Positions 24,501 through 37,299 of a stretch of DNA of 64,000 nt are shown here, one piece after another. The translations under genes and the position numbers were made by a program. A model generated the notes under the pieces. That model was not told the origin of the DNA, searched no databases, and saw only the letters and a program-made list of their open reading frames with translations. The DNA lies in assembly GCA_021495925.1 (NCBI GenBank), contig JAKEKT010000127.1, forward strand, positions 1 to 64,000, in the 5' to 3' direction. Numbering within the stretch: position 1 is the first letter of the stretch; each line of letters begins with the position of its first letter. This DNA is from Diplodia intermedia. Lineage: Eukaryota; Ascomycota; Dothideomycetes; Botryosphaeriales; Botryosphaeriaceae.

Positions 24501-27500
24501 ATATTCGTAGGCGAATAGCGTAGAAAGAATCTTATTAAAGGCGCCGAGCTTTGCTCTAAACGTATAAATAATAATCTCTTACGTAATAGCGTCTAGTCCT
24601 AGCGTTTTCTCTTTAATTTACGTAAAGCACGTATTCTCGATTTTTTTTAAACTAAGCTTCGGCTAGTTCTAGCGTTTAGAAACGTAGCTTTACTAGTTAA
24701 AAGAGACGATAGAAGAAGACGATAGAAAGAGTCTCTTTCTAAAGACTAAATACTTCTTCTTAAAACTATCTTCTAAACGTTTTTTCGTATACGTATTATA
24801 GCTAATCTTAGAAATTCTAGCATGCGTTCTAGGCTTAGTATAAGCTATAGTTTTAAAGATAGTCTTAAGAGTTTCTTTTTCTAGAAAAGAATTCTAGTAT
24901 TCGCGTTTAGCTCTTTTAATCGCTTTAAAGTAGGTATTTTAGCTATTTAAGTATCTTTACTTATTCTCTTTTATACGTAGAGATTTAAAAGTGTTAGTCT
25001 CTCTTCGTAGTCGTCTTCGTTTTTCTAAAAGCTTATTCGATTACTACGGTTTAGATCGAGCTTCTAGTTTTAATTAGGGAATAGAAAGGTTTATCGCGAT
25101 AAATATAGCCTAGTTAAGGCTTATCTCTAGAGTATCTAGCGCGAATATTTAGCGGATCGAGCCTTCTATTAAGTCTTTAGAGATATCTTTCGATAAGAGA
25201 TTTAATTCTAAGCTTTTTAGAGCCTTAAATACTATCGTTTCTATCTATTATTTAAAGATTTTCTAAAACTTAGGCTAGTCGGCCTTTTCCGTATTAAATC
25301 TAGCGGTAGTAGCTATCGTAGAAGGTCTCGTATAGCCGGCCGATTCTAGACTAAATAGAATTATCTTATAATTAAAACCGAAGTCCGCGATCGTTTACTA
25401 GTCGATAATTCTATTAGCTAAGACCGACGTAGTAAGTATAAGATCGATAATCGTCTCTCTTTCTAGATAAGAATAATAAAAGATATTCTTATTCTCTTTA
25501 TTTAAGAGAGATAGATCGTTTTCTTCTAATTATTCTACTAGCCGATTAGCGCTAGATAAGAGAAGAGATTCTAGATTCTATTAGAAATAATAAACGTTAA
25601 AATTTTCGGCTACTATAGCCTACGTTCTAAGAGATTACTATTATAGAACGCGTTCTAGAGTAAGTCGAGAATTGTTACCCGTTTAATTCTTCTAGTTATA
25701 TAAGTTAAGTAGTTTAAACTTTAACTTTCGCTACTCTATACTTAAAACTATTAGATCGAGACTTTACTAGAATTTAGTCTTTAAATTCACCTTCGTTTCT
25801 CTAAGAAAGCGGGAGACGTAGATTAGTATTTAAGACCTTAGATTAAAAGAATAGACCGATAGAATTTAAACGAATAAGAGGTAATTAATTAATCGAAAGC
25901 CTAAGTTCTTATAGAATAAGATATACGATTCTTAATAAAGAACGAGGTCTATCTTTAACTCTATTATAATGTCTAGAATAAATTTCGTTATTAAAATACT
26001 TCTATTTAAGTTAGCTTATAGAACTCGTAAAGAACTTATTTAAAATAAATTTATTTAGAGTTCTTTAAGATATTTCTCGGCCCTCTTAGCTTCTTCGTCT
26101 TAACGAAAACGCTATAAACGTAAAAACGTTTAAAGATAGTCTTTTAAGCCTTCTCTTTAATCTTAAACGCGAGAACTAGCGAGTTCGTAGACTACTTCGC
26201 TCTTCTAGCCTCTAGCGTAAGCTAGTAGAGAATATTAATAATCTTTAGACCGTCGTTATAGATCTTAATTTCTATTTAAATAGCCTCGCTAAAGTCCTCG
26301 CGGAAGAGAATTAAAAGGTCTCGCGTAAACACGCCGTATACGACTATTTTATACTACGTGCGGTTTTTCGTAATTAATCTAGTAGAGATAATCTAATTAA
26401 TTATTATCTTATTCTTTAAAAGAAATTCGGCGAAGAAGTTCTCGTATATAATAAGTATAATATTCTTTTTTAATAAGAGAGAGATTATTATAATTATAGA
26501 TCTCGTTCTCTTAAGCTAGTCTAAAAACGCCTTATTAAAGACGTTTCGTAGTCTAAAAAACGAGAAGTCCGCGATTTTTATAGTTAACGTAAGAATAATC
26601 TACCGCGTAACTTTCTTAGACGTAGAGGCCTTTAACTTCTTCTTTAAAGAAGAGATAATCTATAGCCCTTCTTTTAACGCGGCGGTAGTAGCTATTAAGA
26701 TATACGTAGATTAGCTAGACACTATAATTAGCTACTACGTAGACTTTAAACGTTATAGAGTCGAGAGAATAGCTCTTTATAAGGTCTAGTTTAAGAAGAT
26801 AGCGATAGCGAACTTAAATAAGTTCTTTATTTTTTTTATAAGGTCTACCGCGGTCTTTTTAAGGGCTCGAACTTACGTAGTAAGAACTACGCCGGCCTTA
26901 TCTTTAATTTTACTCGTCTTAGTATACTATCGTACGATCTTAATTAGGTCTAGAATAGACCTTTATTTTTTTCTAAAGAGGGCGAGATTCGCGGCCTTAA
27001 CTAAAAGGCTAAGTACGTATTTTATAGTTTCTTTTAATAACCGTAGATTTATTTTAAGTTGCCGTACGTTCTTAATATTCGAGTCGATACGAGATTTAAA
27101 GACGAATTAAAAGTTCGATATTTCTTTCTTTATAAAAGAAGTTAGTATAATCCTTAGAAAGAGTCGTTTCTTACGTAGATTCTCTTACGAAAAGAGATTT
27201 TTCGCGGGTTTAGAGGCTAAGAGATCTAGCGTAGCTACTACTAAAAGAGGCGTAGACGTAGTCGAAGGGTTCTTAAAGTTTTCTATAGCCGTATCTATAG
27301 CCTCGAAGTCTATATTCTACGTTAGAAAAGATAGAGTAGGGCTCGAAGAGAATAAATTCTACTTCGAAGAAGATATTTTAGATTCGAAAAAGAATTTCTA
27401 AGCTCTTTCTATAAGAAAAACGTATAGAAATAATAGAAATAGACGAGAAATAGACTAGAAGTAAATTATTAGCTTTAATTTCGTCTAAACTAAGTCGTAA

Positions 27501-28006
27501 ATAAAAGAAACCTAGGCTAAGGCGAGGGCTTTTCTTAATTACTTACTCTCTAGAAGTAAACGAAGAGGCCGATAGAGCTAACGCGAATATTAAAGATTTT
27601 AAAGAATTAAGTAACGCCTTAGCGTTAAGCTCGAACCGTACGAAGCGTCTATATACGTAAAACTCTTTAGTAAGGCCTAGAAAAGAGGCTTCTAGTAGGC
27701 TTTAGAGTAGAATTTTCGGGCGTAGAAAAAAGCTATTAAAATATAACTTCGAAAATAAATTTCTTAGTACTATATAATTCTCTATACGAAGTCTTAGAGC
27801 GAATTTAAGTAGTTTTTAAGAATAGAGAGAGCTACGAAGCTCTAGCTAGTCTAATACTATCTAAAGCACCTCTTTTTTTACGTACTACGTAATAGCGCGT
27901 ACGTCTATAAAGCTAAGAATCGAGATTCTAGCTTAGAAAATTAAGGGCTTTTAAATAATATCGGTCTTAGCGTAATTCTTAAGGGTCGAATTTAAAGGTA
28001 TATTCG
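21510..28006 (-). mobile_element. LINE (non-LTR retrotransposon), RIP-dead
   Basis: A minus-strand insertion of 6.5 kb bounded by identical 12-bp duplications (CGACGTATTCTT at 21498-21509 and 28007-28018). Its 3' end abuts a (TTTA)n run at about 21509-21527, which is a (TAAA)n tail on the minus strand. The reverse transcriptase catalytic motif L-S-Y-I-D-D-I-T-L is at about 23930-23960. Just upstream (24,000-24,060) lies a mutated G-S-P-V-S-P-I-L-F-L-I-Y-L block, the hallmark of LINE reverse transcriptases such as those of the fungal Tad clade. The length allows an ORF1 (about 26-28 kb) and an ORF2 with endonuclease, RT and RNase H, but I did not confirm the endonuclease or RNase H motifs. Confidence 0.83.
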
Positions 28007-28018
28007 CGACGTATTCTT

Positions 28019-29905
28019 AAACGTTAGTAAAGATAATCTACTCTCGAAGAACGTTATTCTCTTCGATAATCTAGTATATAAGGTATTACGCGTAGCTCTA
28101 ATTATTAATTATCTTACGATTCGCTAGCTCTATTAGTTTTAACTAGCGAACTATATTATAAAGAATTTCTCTATAAATAATATTAAATCGCTAGACTAAC
28201 CGATACTACTAATTATATTAAACGACGATAAGATATTCGGCGTCTATAATAGACGTACGTACTATAGCGAGTATAAAATAATCTAGCTAGTAGAGAACGC
28301 GAGATCGTAGCGTAATATAAGATAGCTTAAGAAATAGTTTAACCTCTTTAAGAAGAACTAGAGCCTTACTATCTTTAAGATACTTTAACTCTATAAGTTT
28401 AATATTAGAGATAAGAAGTATTAGGGCATAGAAGATTTAAAAAGAATAACGCTTAAGAATAAGTAGCTAGAGTAGATTAAGAGCGTTATTAAAAGCTATT
28501 TAAAGAGTAATCTTATATATACGTTTAAGAAGTCGTCGCCTATCTATCTAAATATCTAAGCCTATAAAAGTATAGTAGTAGCTAATAAAGAAGCGCGCTA
28601 GAACTAAAATAAGATAGCGTTATACGTCGTAGAGAAAATTAAACTCTAGCGCCTAATACTTACGATCTAGCTAGCGAACTCTATCGTAAAAAAGACTAAG
28701 CTCGCGAAGAACCTCTTCGTAGCGATATAAAAGAAGATATCGAAAGCTCTAGACCTAAAAATTATAAGAGAGAACGTACTAGAAGACTATAATATAGCGA
28801 TAACTAAAATAATAATAATTTTCGAAATAAAGAAGAACTTAATTAAATAGATTAAAAATTATAGCGGGGAGATCTACTTCTTAGTATTAATAAATACTAT
28901 CTACCTCGTTAAAGAAATAGTCGGCTAAAAAGTTAACTCTATATAAAAGAATAGACGTCTATAAATAAAGAAAGAGAGTAAGATTCTTAAGCTATTCGAG
29001 ACGTAGTATATCGAGTAGATCGTTAAGAATCTAGAGAAAGAGTAAGAGAAGAGTAATACGCTTAATAGAATCTAATATAAAGCGAAACTTCTTATTAAGA
29101 TCGATATTAAAGCTAGTAAAATAGCGAAGATGCCTAAAAATATTAAGCTAGTCTATAGAATTAGCTTCTAGACCGTCGTCTAGCTATTATACGCGGTAAA
29201 GCTAATCGTATAAGCCTTCGCTAATATCGACGCAACCCTATAGTAGTAGAAAACCTATATAGATAAGACTATAAATAAGCTCGACGAAGTAAAAGACGAG
29301 ATAACTAGAAACGAATAGCGTAGATAGCTCTAAAGATAGATATAGAGTATAAGCTAAAGTAGAAAAGCCCTATAGAAAGCATATAATATCTAGAAAGATA
29401 ATATAAAATAAGCTATATAAAACTTCGTAAGTGCGCTTAGCGTCTATAACCTTAATTATTTATTTATCGAAGTTATAACTAAGAAGACTATAGCGTAAGA
29501 CGCGAAGCTATTTAATAAAAGAATTAAAGCGCTAAAGAAATTAGCGAAATAGTTCTAAAGTATTAAGAGCCGCTAGACTAAAGAACTATAAGCTAATATC
29601 GCTAATAAACGTATTATAAAACGCTAGTACTAGAAACTAGTGTCTAAGACTCTAGAAACGCTAAAAAAGAGAAAGAATAACTTTTAAATTATAGAATTAT
29701 TTACTAAGCGTATTAAAACGATTCGAATCTTATTAAAGAAACTAAGCGATATATCTTTTAACGCGTAAGTTAAAAAAGTAAAACCGTTCTAAAAGATCGT
29801 AATATAAAACTATATCTTAAAAGCGATACTTATCTTTTTCTTTTTTTCTTCTCTCTTCTTTTCTTTCTTTATTTAGATAATATACGAGTTTAGAAACCGG
29901 TAATA
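28019..29905 (+). pseudogene. Second part of the third ORF, with C-terminal membrane segment
   Basis: This continues the frame left at 21509. It is Lys/Glu/Gln-like helical sequence for more than 550 codons, with likely coiled-coil stretches (I-N-K-L-D-E-V-K-D-E-I and K-A-L-K-K-L-A-K). At about 29815-29885 comes a run of some 24 hydrophobic residues (I-L-K-A-I-L-I-F-F-F-F-S-S-L-F-F-S-F-F-I) followed by a short tail with Arg. That is the layout of a C-terminally membrane-anchored protein, between pol and the 3' LTR, where env genes sit. No homology to a known envelope protein is claimed. The start lies somewhere after 20,100 and is not defined. Confidence 0.5.
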
Positions 29906-30125
29906 GTAGTTAATATCGCCGCTACGTATTAGAAGAAAAGAAAAATAGGTTTTAGATTTTTAGCGTATAAAAACTTAGTAATAGTAGAAAACGATAATTC
30001 TATATATTAAAGAAAAAGAAATAAAATCTAACGGTCTAAAGACTTTCTTTTTATATAATAGCTTAATAATCTATATCGTAAGAAGGGTCTAACGAATAAT
30101 ATTTATTAAATCTAATAGAAAAAAT

Positions 30126-30329
30126 TATTACGATACGAATTAAGATAAAAACGAATTAAGTTTTTATCTTAGACTAGAATTAAATCTAGTCTAGATAGTA
30201 AGAGAATCGAATCTCTTCTTAAGAGATTAATTCTTACGAATCGATCTAGATAGATTATTATATATATACTTTTTAGATTACTATCTTTAAGATTAAGATC
30301 TACTTATTTTATAATAGCTTTTTCTACTA
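30126..30329 (+). repeat. 3' LTR of the Gypsy element
   Basis: Same length (204 bp) as the 5' LTR, ending CTACTA and followed by the ATAAG duplication at 30330-30334. The differences from the 5' copy are transitions only. Confidence 0.9.
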
Positions 30330-30334
30330 ATAAG

Positions 30335-31353
30335 GCTCTTAATAGCTATATAAAGTTAATTAGACTATTTATATCTCTTTTATAGCCGGTTAAGATACTT
30401 ATAAAGTTATCTATAAAATCTAATAGTATTATTAATAATATATAGATTATACGTAATTTTTAGCTAGTATAAAGATATCTAATCTCTAGTATTAAAAGAC
30501 TTTCTATTAATATATAAGAACTAGCTACGTAGTCTTTAAACCTTTTAATTAAATAAAATAAACTTATTAAAATCTTCTTTAAGAATAAATAAAGTAAGTT
30601 ATACTATTATATACGAGTCCTCTAATAATATATATATCGAATATAATATTAAGCCTCGATATACTTATAGTCTATAATAGATTATTACGACCGTAATTCT
30701 AAGTTAAATAATAGTTATAGACTAATAAAAAGCCTTTAGTTTAACGAACTAAATAATATATCTTATAATAGTAACGAGTATTAAAATAGTAGTAAGAAAA
30801 CTATAAATATCTATACTTAAAATTAAGATATTAAGAACGCGAATTAGAATAAATTTATAATTAGATTCTATATTTCTATATTAGTCTTATAGTTTATAAT
30901 TAGTTATTAAGCGCGACTTTCGTATTATACGATTATAAAGATAATTAAAAATAGCGTAGAATAAAAAATACTACTCGCTAACTATATAGACTTTCTATAG
31001 TTATATAATACTACGTATACGTTTATCTCTAGATCTAAGATAAAGACTAAAAGTAATCTCTTTTATTCTTTTTTTAATAACGTATAAGTAGATAATAATT
31101 CTAATAGCTATTACGAGGCTTCTAGAGAGAAAATAAGAGTATTTATAAATAATAGTATCTTTTTCTTCTTTTTATTATTTCTATAGATATACTATAAGAC
31201 TTAATATAACTAGAGCTATAATTTAAAGCGTAAGGCCTATAAATATCTAGAACTAAAGCTTCGTTTCTAAAAGTATAAAGTTACTAACGTTAAGAGTAAT
31301 ATTTAGTAACTATTTAGTAAGATTATTCGGCTTATATTTCTATATAAGAGGTT
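30335..31353. repeat. Unidentified RIP-mutated segment (middle part of the interrupted host)
   Basis: Lies between the ATAAG duplication of the Gypsy element and the CTATC duplication of the solo LTR, so it belongs to the sequence into which both inserted. AT-rich, without CA/TG. No motif recognised. Confidence 0.4.
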
Positions 31354-31358
31354 CTATC

Positions 31359-31750
31359 TATTACGAACCCTAGAGTATAAGGGCCTTATAACTCTAAGAA
31401 TAAAAAGCCCGTACGAAAGAAAGTATCGTAAGGGCTAATAAATCTTACGAGCGGTAGAGCTATATAAATAAAAATTCTATATAAAAAGAATAGACGTAAG
31501 AGAACTTAGCGTCTACGAGACTAGACTTAGATAGTAATTAAAGTCTATACGAGAAGAACGTCTATAAGAAACCTAAATAGAGTAGAAGACTATACGTAAT
31601 AAAAAAACTATATAAAAAATAGAACTATAGAAACTTAATAATCTAGTTAAATTATAGTCTCGTAAGAAATGCGGGATTTAGAAAGTAGAAAATAGACGCG
31701 AAGATACGAACGTAAATAAGATAGTTATTACGTTCGCTTAATAGTAATAG
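31359..31750 (+). repeat. Solo LTR, 5' half (family B)
   Basis: A 392-bp piece that aligns with the first half of the 779-bp LTRs at 36452 and 38371. It starts TATTACGAACCCTAG and is preceded by CTATC (31354-31358). It is interrupted by the minus-strand element that starts at 31751. Its other half is at 42998-43381. Confidence 0.85.
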
Positions 31751-32536
31751 TATAACGATAGACTTCTTTTACTAAGCTTTAAAGTCGCTTAGTAGATAGA
31801 TTAAACCGAGGGGTTTATCTTAAAGAAATAAGAGAGAAATAATAATAATTAGATAAGAAGATATTATATAATTATATAATATATAGTAAGCTAATTACCT
31901 CTAAATTAATAGAATTTAAATTAGAACTTTAAGTTAACTACGAAGAGTTAAGATGCTAACTAAGAGAGTATATCTATATACTATAGAAAAGCTAGTTATA
32001 ATCTAGTATACTCTTTTCTAAAAGTATTATTATTTAATATTATTTATTAAGGGCATTATAAGACGTACTCTTAGTAGAGAATACTAGTAGATTATATATA
32101 ACGTCGACGCTTTAAGTAGCTTTTAAGATTTTAACTTTCGATCTTTATCGCTACTAAGCGAACGTAATTACTAACTTATTTATATTTATACTTCTACGTT
32201 CTTTTTCTACTTTCTAGATTTTATCTTTCTTACGAAACTATAATTCGACTAGACTATTATATTTCTATAGTTCTACTTTTTCTATAAGCTTTTTATTACG
32301 TATAGTCTTCTACTCTTTCTAGATTTCTTATAGACGTTCTTCTCGTACGGGCTTTAACTACTATCTAAGCTAGCTTTTATAGGCACTAGGTTTTTCTACG
32401 TCTAGTTTTCTCGTACGAGATTTCTAGCCGTGCGGCTCTATTATCTATAAGACTTATTAGTTCTTATAATACTTTCTTTTATACGGGCTTTTAGCTCTTA
32501 AAGTTATAAAGCTCTTATATTCTAGAGTTCGTAATA
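31751..32536 (-). repeat. LTR (family B), downstream copy of the minus-strand element
   Basis: 786 bp, reverse orientation. It begins TATAACGATAGACTTC and ends GAGTTCGTAATA. It matches 42207-42992 along its whole length with transition-type differences. Confidence 0.88.
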
Positions 32537-35500
32537 CTACTCTCTATCTTAAGAATCTTCGATCTAAAGATTTATTATTTATATATATCTTTTATTATTC
32601 TAGTAGTTTCTTTTCTTTTTATAAGTCTTTATTATATCTTCTAAGAAACGTTTTACTTTTAATTCTACTACTAACTTACGGCCTCGTAAGGTAAACCGTA
32701 TTACTCTTCGTTATTAAAAGTTATTAGACGAGATTTTTCTTCGTAAGATCGAAATAGTTTCTTATATAAACTATTTATTATACGAGTTTAAGTATATAGT
32801 CTTATAGAAGAATTCTTCTATCTACGCTACGTGCTTAGATGCTCGTCGTATCGACTATAATATAACTACGCGGGGTATTTCTCGTCGTAAGTATTTCTTT
32901 ATTTTTTTCTATATTACTAACTAGTTATAGTAGATTTTCTAGAACGCGAGTAGGCCCGTTTTACTACGAAGAAGAATATTACTCTAAAGAAGCTTCTTTA
33001 TTTATAAAAATAGTAGCGTTTTCTTTAGTCTCGTTATTCTTAAATAATTCGCGAGGGTTTCGAGTCTTTAGAGAAGTTAAAGCGTACTAAGACTATTATA
33101 TCTTTAAGAAGTTCGATTAACTCTAAGAGTACTAAGAAGAAGTAATTATTAAAGCGCCTACGTAATAAGTTCTTAGCTAATACTAGTATAGATTCTATTA
33201 GTTCTTTTAGTTCTACTACGCCGTCGAAGTCGTTCGAGCCGGTTAATTAGATACGAGCTATATTTTCGTTCGATTTTAAGGCCTTTCTCTTAAGTAAGAT
33301 ATTAATATAGGGCGTTTAAAGTTTTAATAATAGAATTCTATAATAAGTTCTCTATAGTCGTCGTAGTTTTCTAGTAGTTTCTAGATATTATTCTAGTTTT
33401 CTTTCTATTATAGAAGATATCTAAACTAACTATTAATATAGCCGCTATTAAGGACTTTTTCTACGATTTAATTCTAATATTTATCGGCGTCTAGATTTTC
33501 TAGTACTATTTTCTCTATTTATTAGACTATTATAGCGTTTTCTAGAGCTAGTTTAAGAAGAGCGATATAAAAAACCGAGTGTATTCGTATTATTTCTAGT
33601 AATTTAAGACGAAAATTAATCTTTCTAATCTATTTATTAATTTCGAATAGCTCTATCTTTTTAAAGTCTAGTTTATTATTTAGACGTCTTATTCTAATAT
33701 TTTTTCTAAGAAGATAGACTTTATCTTCTCTTTTTAGCTTTAGTATCTTCTAGTGCCGTCTATTATAGTAATAGAATATTAGAAATTCGTTATATTCGAT
33801 ATCGAGACTAAGCTATTTATAGAGTATCTTTAGCTAGTCTACTTTAAGAATTTCTTTCTAAGTAAGAGATTCGCTTAGTATTAGTTCTTAGTAAGCTATT
33901 AGCTTATACCCGTAATTAGCGTAAAATAAAGATTTCTAAGTAAAGAACGCTTTAAAGCTATTATACGCGAATTAGATAAGAAATAGTAGTTTAATCTAGT
34001 TATTCTATATATAGTTAAGATAATAACGTAAGTATTATTTAAGCGTTTAGTTAGTTCGTTTTATTTATCTATCTATTTATAAATATGTCGTAGTAGATAG
34101 CTTATACTTAGAACTAAGCTAGCGAGTAAGAGTCTATTAGAATTAAAATATAAATAATTAATCTCTATCTAATATAAGCTCTTCTAGTAATTCGTAGTTA
34201 CTAAGAATTATTCTAAGAAATATATAGACGAGTTCTTTCGCGTTTACTATTTTAAGATAGAATAGATAATACGCGTATTTAGTAAGCCTATTAATAATAA
34301 CTAGAATTAAGTTATATAGAACGCTAGTTAAGAGTTCTTTTAATTAAGATAGATTTATAATAAAGTCTAGCGAGATAAATTACTAGAGTCTTTTTAAGAC
34401 TAATAATAATTAAAGTAAGTCGTATAGCGCGTGTCTCGAGGCCTTACTTTAAATATAAAGGTTATACTATAAGACTATCCGCTAGATAGTTCTTCGTAGG
34501 CTTAAAAAATAGTAATTTCTAGTAATTCTCTTAATCGTCTTATCTATTTCTTAGTAATCGTATACTAGTACTTTATAGATATTCTTAATAATTTCTTTTC
34601 GAAGCCTTATCGAAACGTAGACTAATTCTAAGTATAGAATAGTATCGTCTACGTCTTTAGTTAAGCGAGGGTTATTCTCTACGTTTTTAAGCTTCTAGAC
34701 TATTATATTATATTTATAGGCCTCTTAAATCTTCTTTATCTAGGCGTTGTCTTCTAAGCGATACGCCGAAGCTAGTAGTCTAATCGAAATAAGCGAGGTA
34801 TTAGATATCTCTTTAAGCTAGAATTAAATAACTCTAAAAATAGATATATACGTTCTAGCGGGTATAAGACTATCGTCTTTCTATTTACTTAAAACTACTA
34901 GTTATAGTTTAAGCTTTTCTTCTACGTAGTCGGCTCTTCTACTTAGCGCGTTAACGCGAGCGTTTTTAGATCTCTTTCTATAGATAATCTTTATATTATA
35001 TAATGCTAATTCTTTAGTCTATCTAACTTATCGTTAAGTTAGTTCTTTCGTAGTAGTAAAGTACGTAAGATTCTTATAATTATAGTAAACTATTATTTAG
35101 TATTTAGCTTCTTTAAGATAGTATCTTTATTCTTTAAAAGCCGTAACGATAGCTAATAGTTTCTTATTATAGACGTTATAGTTAAGCTTTAAAGGCGTTA
35201 TCTTTCTAGAATAGTACGCGATCGAATAAAGCTTATCTTACTCGTCTAGTTAGCTAATATAAGCGCCGATAGTATAATCTAATACGTTCGTTTTTATAAT
35301 AACGAGTAGCTCTAGATTATAAATATCTAGAATAGACGCTTTATAGAATATTTATTTAAAAGACTTAAATGTCTTCTACTACGCTTCTTTCTATTAAAAC
35401 CCGTACTCTTTACGAGTAAGTCTAATAAGAGGCTTCGTAACCTTTATATAGTTTAGAATAAACTTACGATAGAAGTTAATAAATTCTAGAAAGAATTATA

Positions 35501-36451
35501 CTTCTTTAATAGTTTATAATTTAGACTATTTTCTAATTACGTCTAGCTTTTTCTCGTCTATACTAATATATCTAGATATAATAACGAATTCTAGAAATTC
35601 TATTTTCTACGTAATTTATTCGTACTTTTTAGATATAATTTATAGGTCTTTCTCTCTAAGTATAAGTAGTATTCTTTAAATATACTTTCTATGCTCTTCT
35701 AAGATATCTAAGTAGATAATAATATTATCTAGATACGCGGTATAGAATACGTCTAAATACGGGCGTAGAGTATTATTTACTAGACTCTAGAATAATATAG
35801 AGGCGTTAGTTAGTCTAAAAGATATTACCATATACTTAAAGTATTCTAGCTACGTTTAAAAGATAGTCTTTTATTCTTCGTCTTCTTTAATACGAACTAA
35901 GTAGTATTCTTCGCGAAGGTCGAACTTAGTAAAGTACTTTATCGTCTAGAACTTATCTTAGAGTTCGTTAATTCTTAATAATAGATAACGGTTCTTAACC
36001 GTAATATCGTTTAGTTATTAATAATTAATATAGAGACGAAGCTCGCCGTTTTTTTTTAAAACGAATAGAATAGAATAGCCGGTTAATAAAGATAAAGGCC
36101 GTATATATTTACGTTCTAGATTCTTCTCGATATATTCTCTTAAAGCCTTTAACTCGTTTCGTAATAGCGAGTATATTAGCTTAAATATAGACTATATTTC
36201 TAGAATAAGAGGTATTTTATAATTCTAAGATTAGTATTTTAATAAGAATTATTTTTCTCTTTTCTTATAGAGATTTATAAACTTCTAGAATTCTTCTAGT
36301 ATAGAGACTATTTTAGATAGCGATAGTTATTTCTCTAGTATCGTTATTTCTTTAGATTTTATTACTCTATCGAGTTCTCTATATATTTTCTCGCTTACTA
36401 GATTATCTATAGATATCGGCTTTTCCCTAATTAGATAATCGTAGATCGAAC

Positions 36452-37230
36452 TATTATAAACTCTAGGGCATAAGGGCTTTATAACCCTAAGAACTAAAAG
36501 CCCGTACGAGAGAAAGTACTATAAGAGCTAATAAGTCTTATAGATAGTAGAGCCGTACGAATAGAAATCCCGTATAAAAAGAACGACCGTAGAGAAATAT
36601 AACGTCTATAAAACTAAGCTTAGATAGTAGCTAAAGCCCGTATAAGAAGAACGCCTATAAGAAATCTAGAAAGAATAGAAGACTATATATAATAAAAAGT
36701 CTATAGAGAAAGTTAAACTATAGAGATATAATCTAGTTAGATTAGAGTCTCGTAAGAAATATAGAATTTAGAAAGTAGAAAATAAGCGCGAAGATACGAA
36801 CGTAAGTAAGTTAGTAATTACGTTTATCTAGTAGCGATAAAAGTCGAAAACCTAAAAACTATTTAAAGCGCCGATATTATATAGCGAAGACCTACTTAAT
36901 AGATTAAATAACTTAGTACTAATTTAACTTTTTAGATAATTTAAATATACGGCTAATCTAATTCTAGTCGTAATCTAGATTATAACTAGCTTTTCTATAG
37001 TATATAGATATACTCTCTTAGCTAGCATCTTAACCCTTCGTAGTTAACTTAAAGTTCTAATTTAAACTCTATTAATTTAAAGATAATCGGCTTACTATAT
37101 ATTATATAATTACGTAATACTTTCTTACTTAATTATTATTATTTCTCTCTTATCTCTTTAAGATAAACCCTTCGATTTAATTTATTTACTAAGCGACTTC
37201 GAAGCTTAGTAGAAGAAGTCTATTATTATA
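36452..37230 (+). repeat. 5' LTR of the gag-only element
   Basis: 779 bp, starting TATTATAAACTCTAGGG and ending CTATTATTATA. The first CCC/GGG stretches are eroded by transitions relative to the other copies. Confidence 0.87.
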
Positions 37231-37299
37231 CTTTAACTATTATTCTTATAAGAGAAGAAAGATAGTTAATCTCTAAAATAGAAAGTATTCTTAGTATAG

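Larger units (their letters stand above)
11895..30329 (+). mobile_element. Ty3/Gypsy LTR retrotransposon with a third ORF, RIP-dead, split by a LINE
   Basis: Two 204-bp direct repeats at 11895-12098 and 30126-30329 are LTRs. They start TATTA (ancestrally probably TGTTA) and are flanked by identical ATAAG duplications at 11890-11894 and 30330-30334. Between them on the plus strand run gag, protease, reverse transcriptase, RNase H, integrase and a chromodomain-like segment, in the order typical of Ty3/Gypsy. A further long ORF then occupies the env position. Without the 6.5-kb LINE at 21510-28006 the element is about 11.9 kb, large for a fungal Gypsy. All coding frames are full of RIP-derived TAA and TAG. 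Confidence 0.87.
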
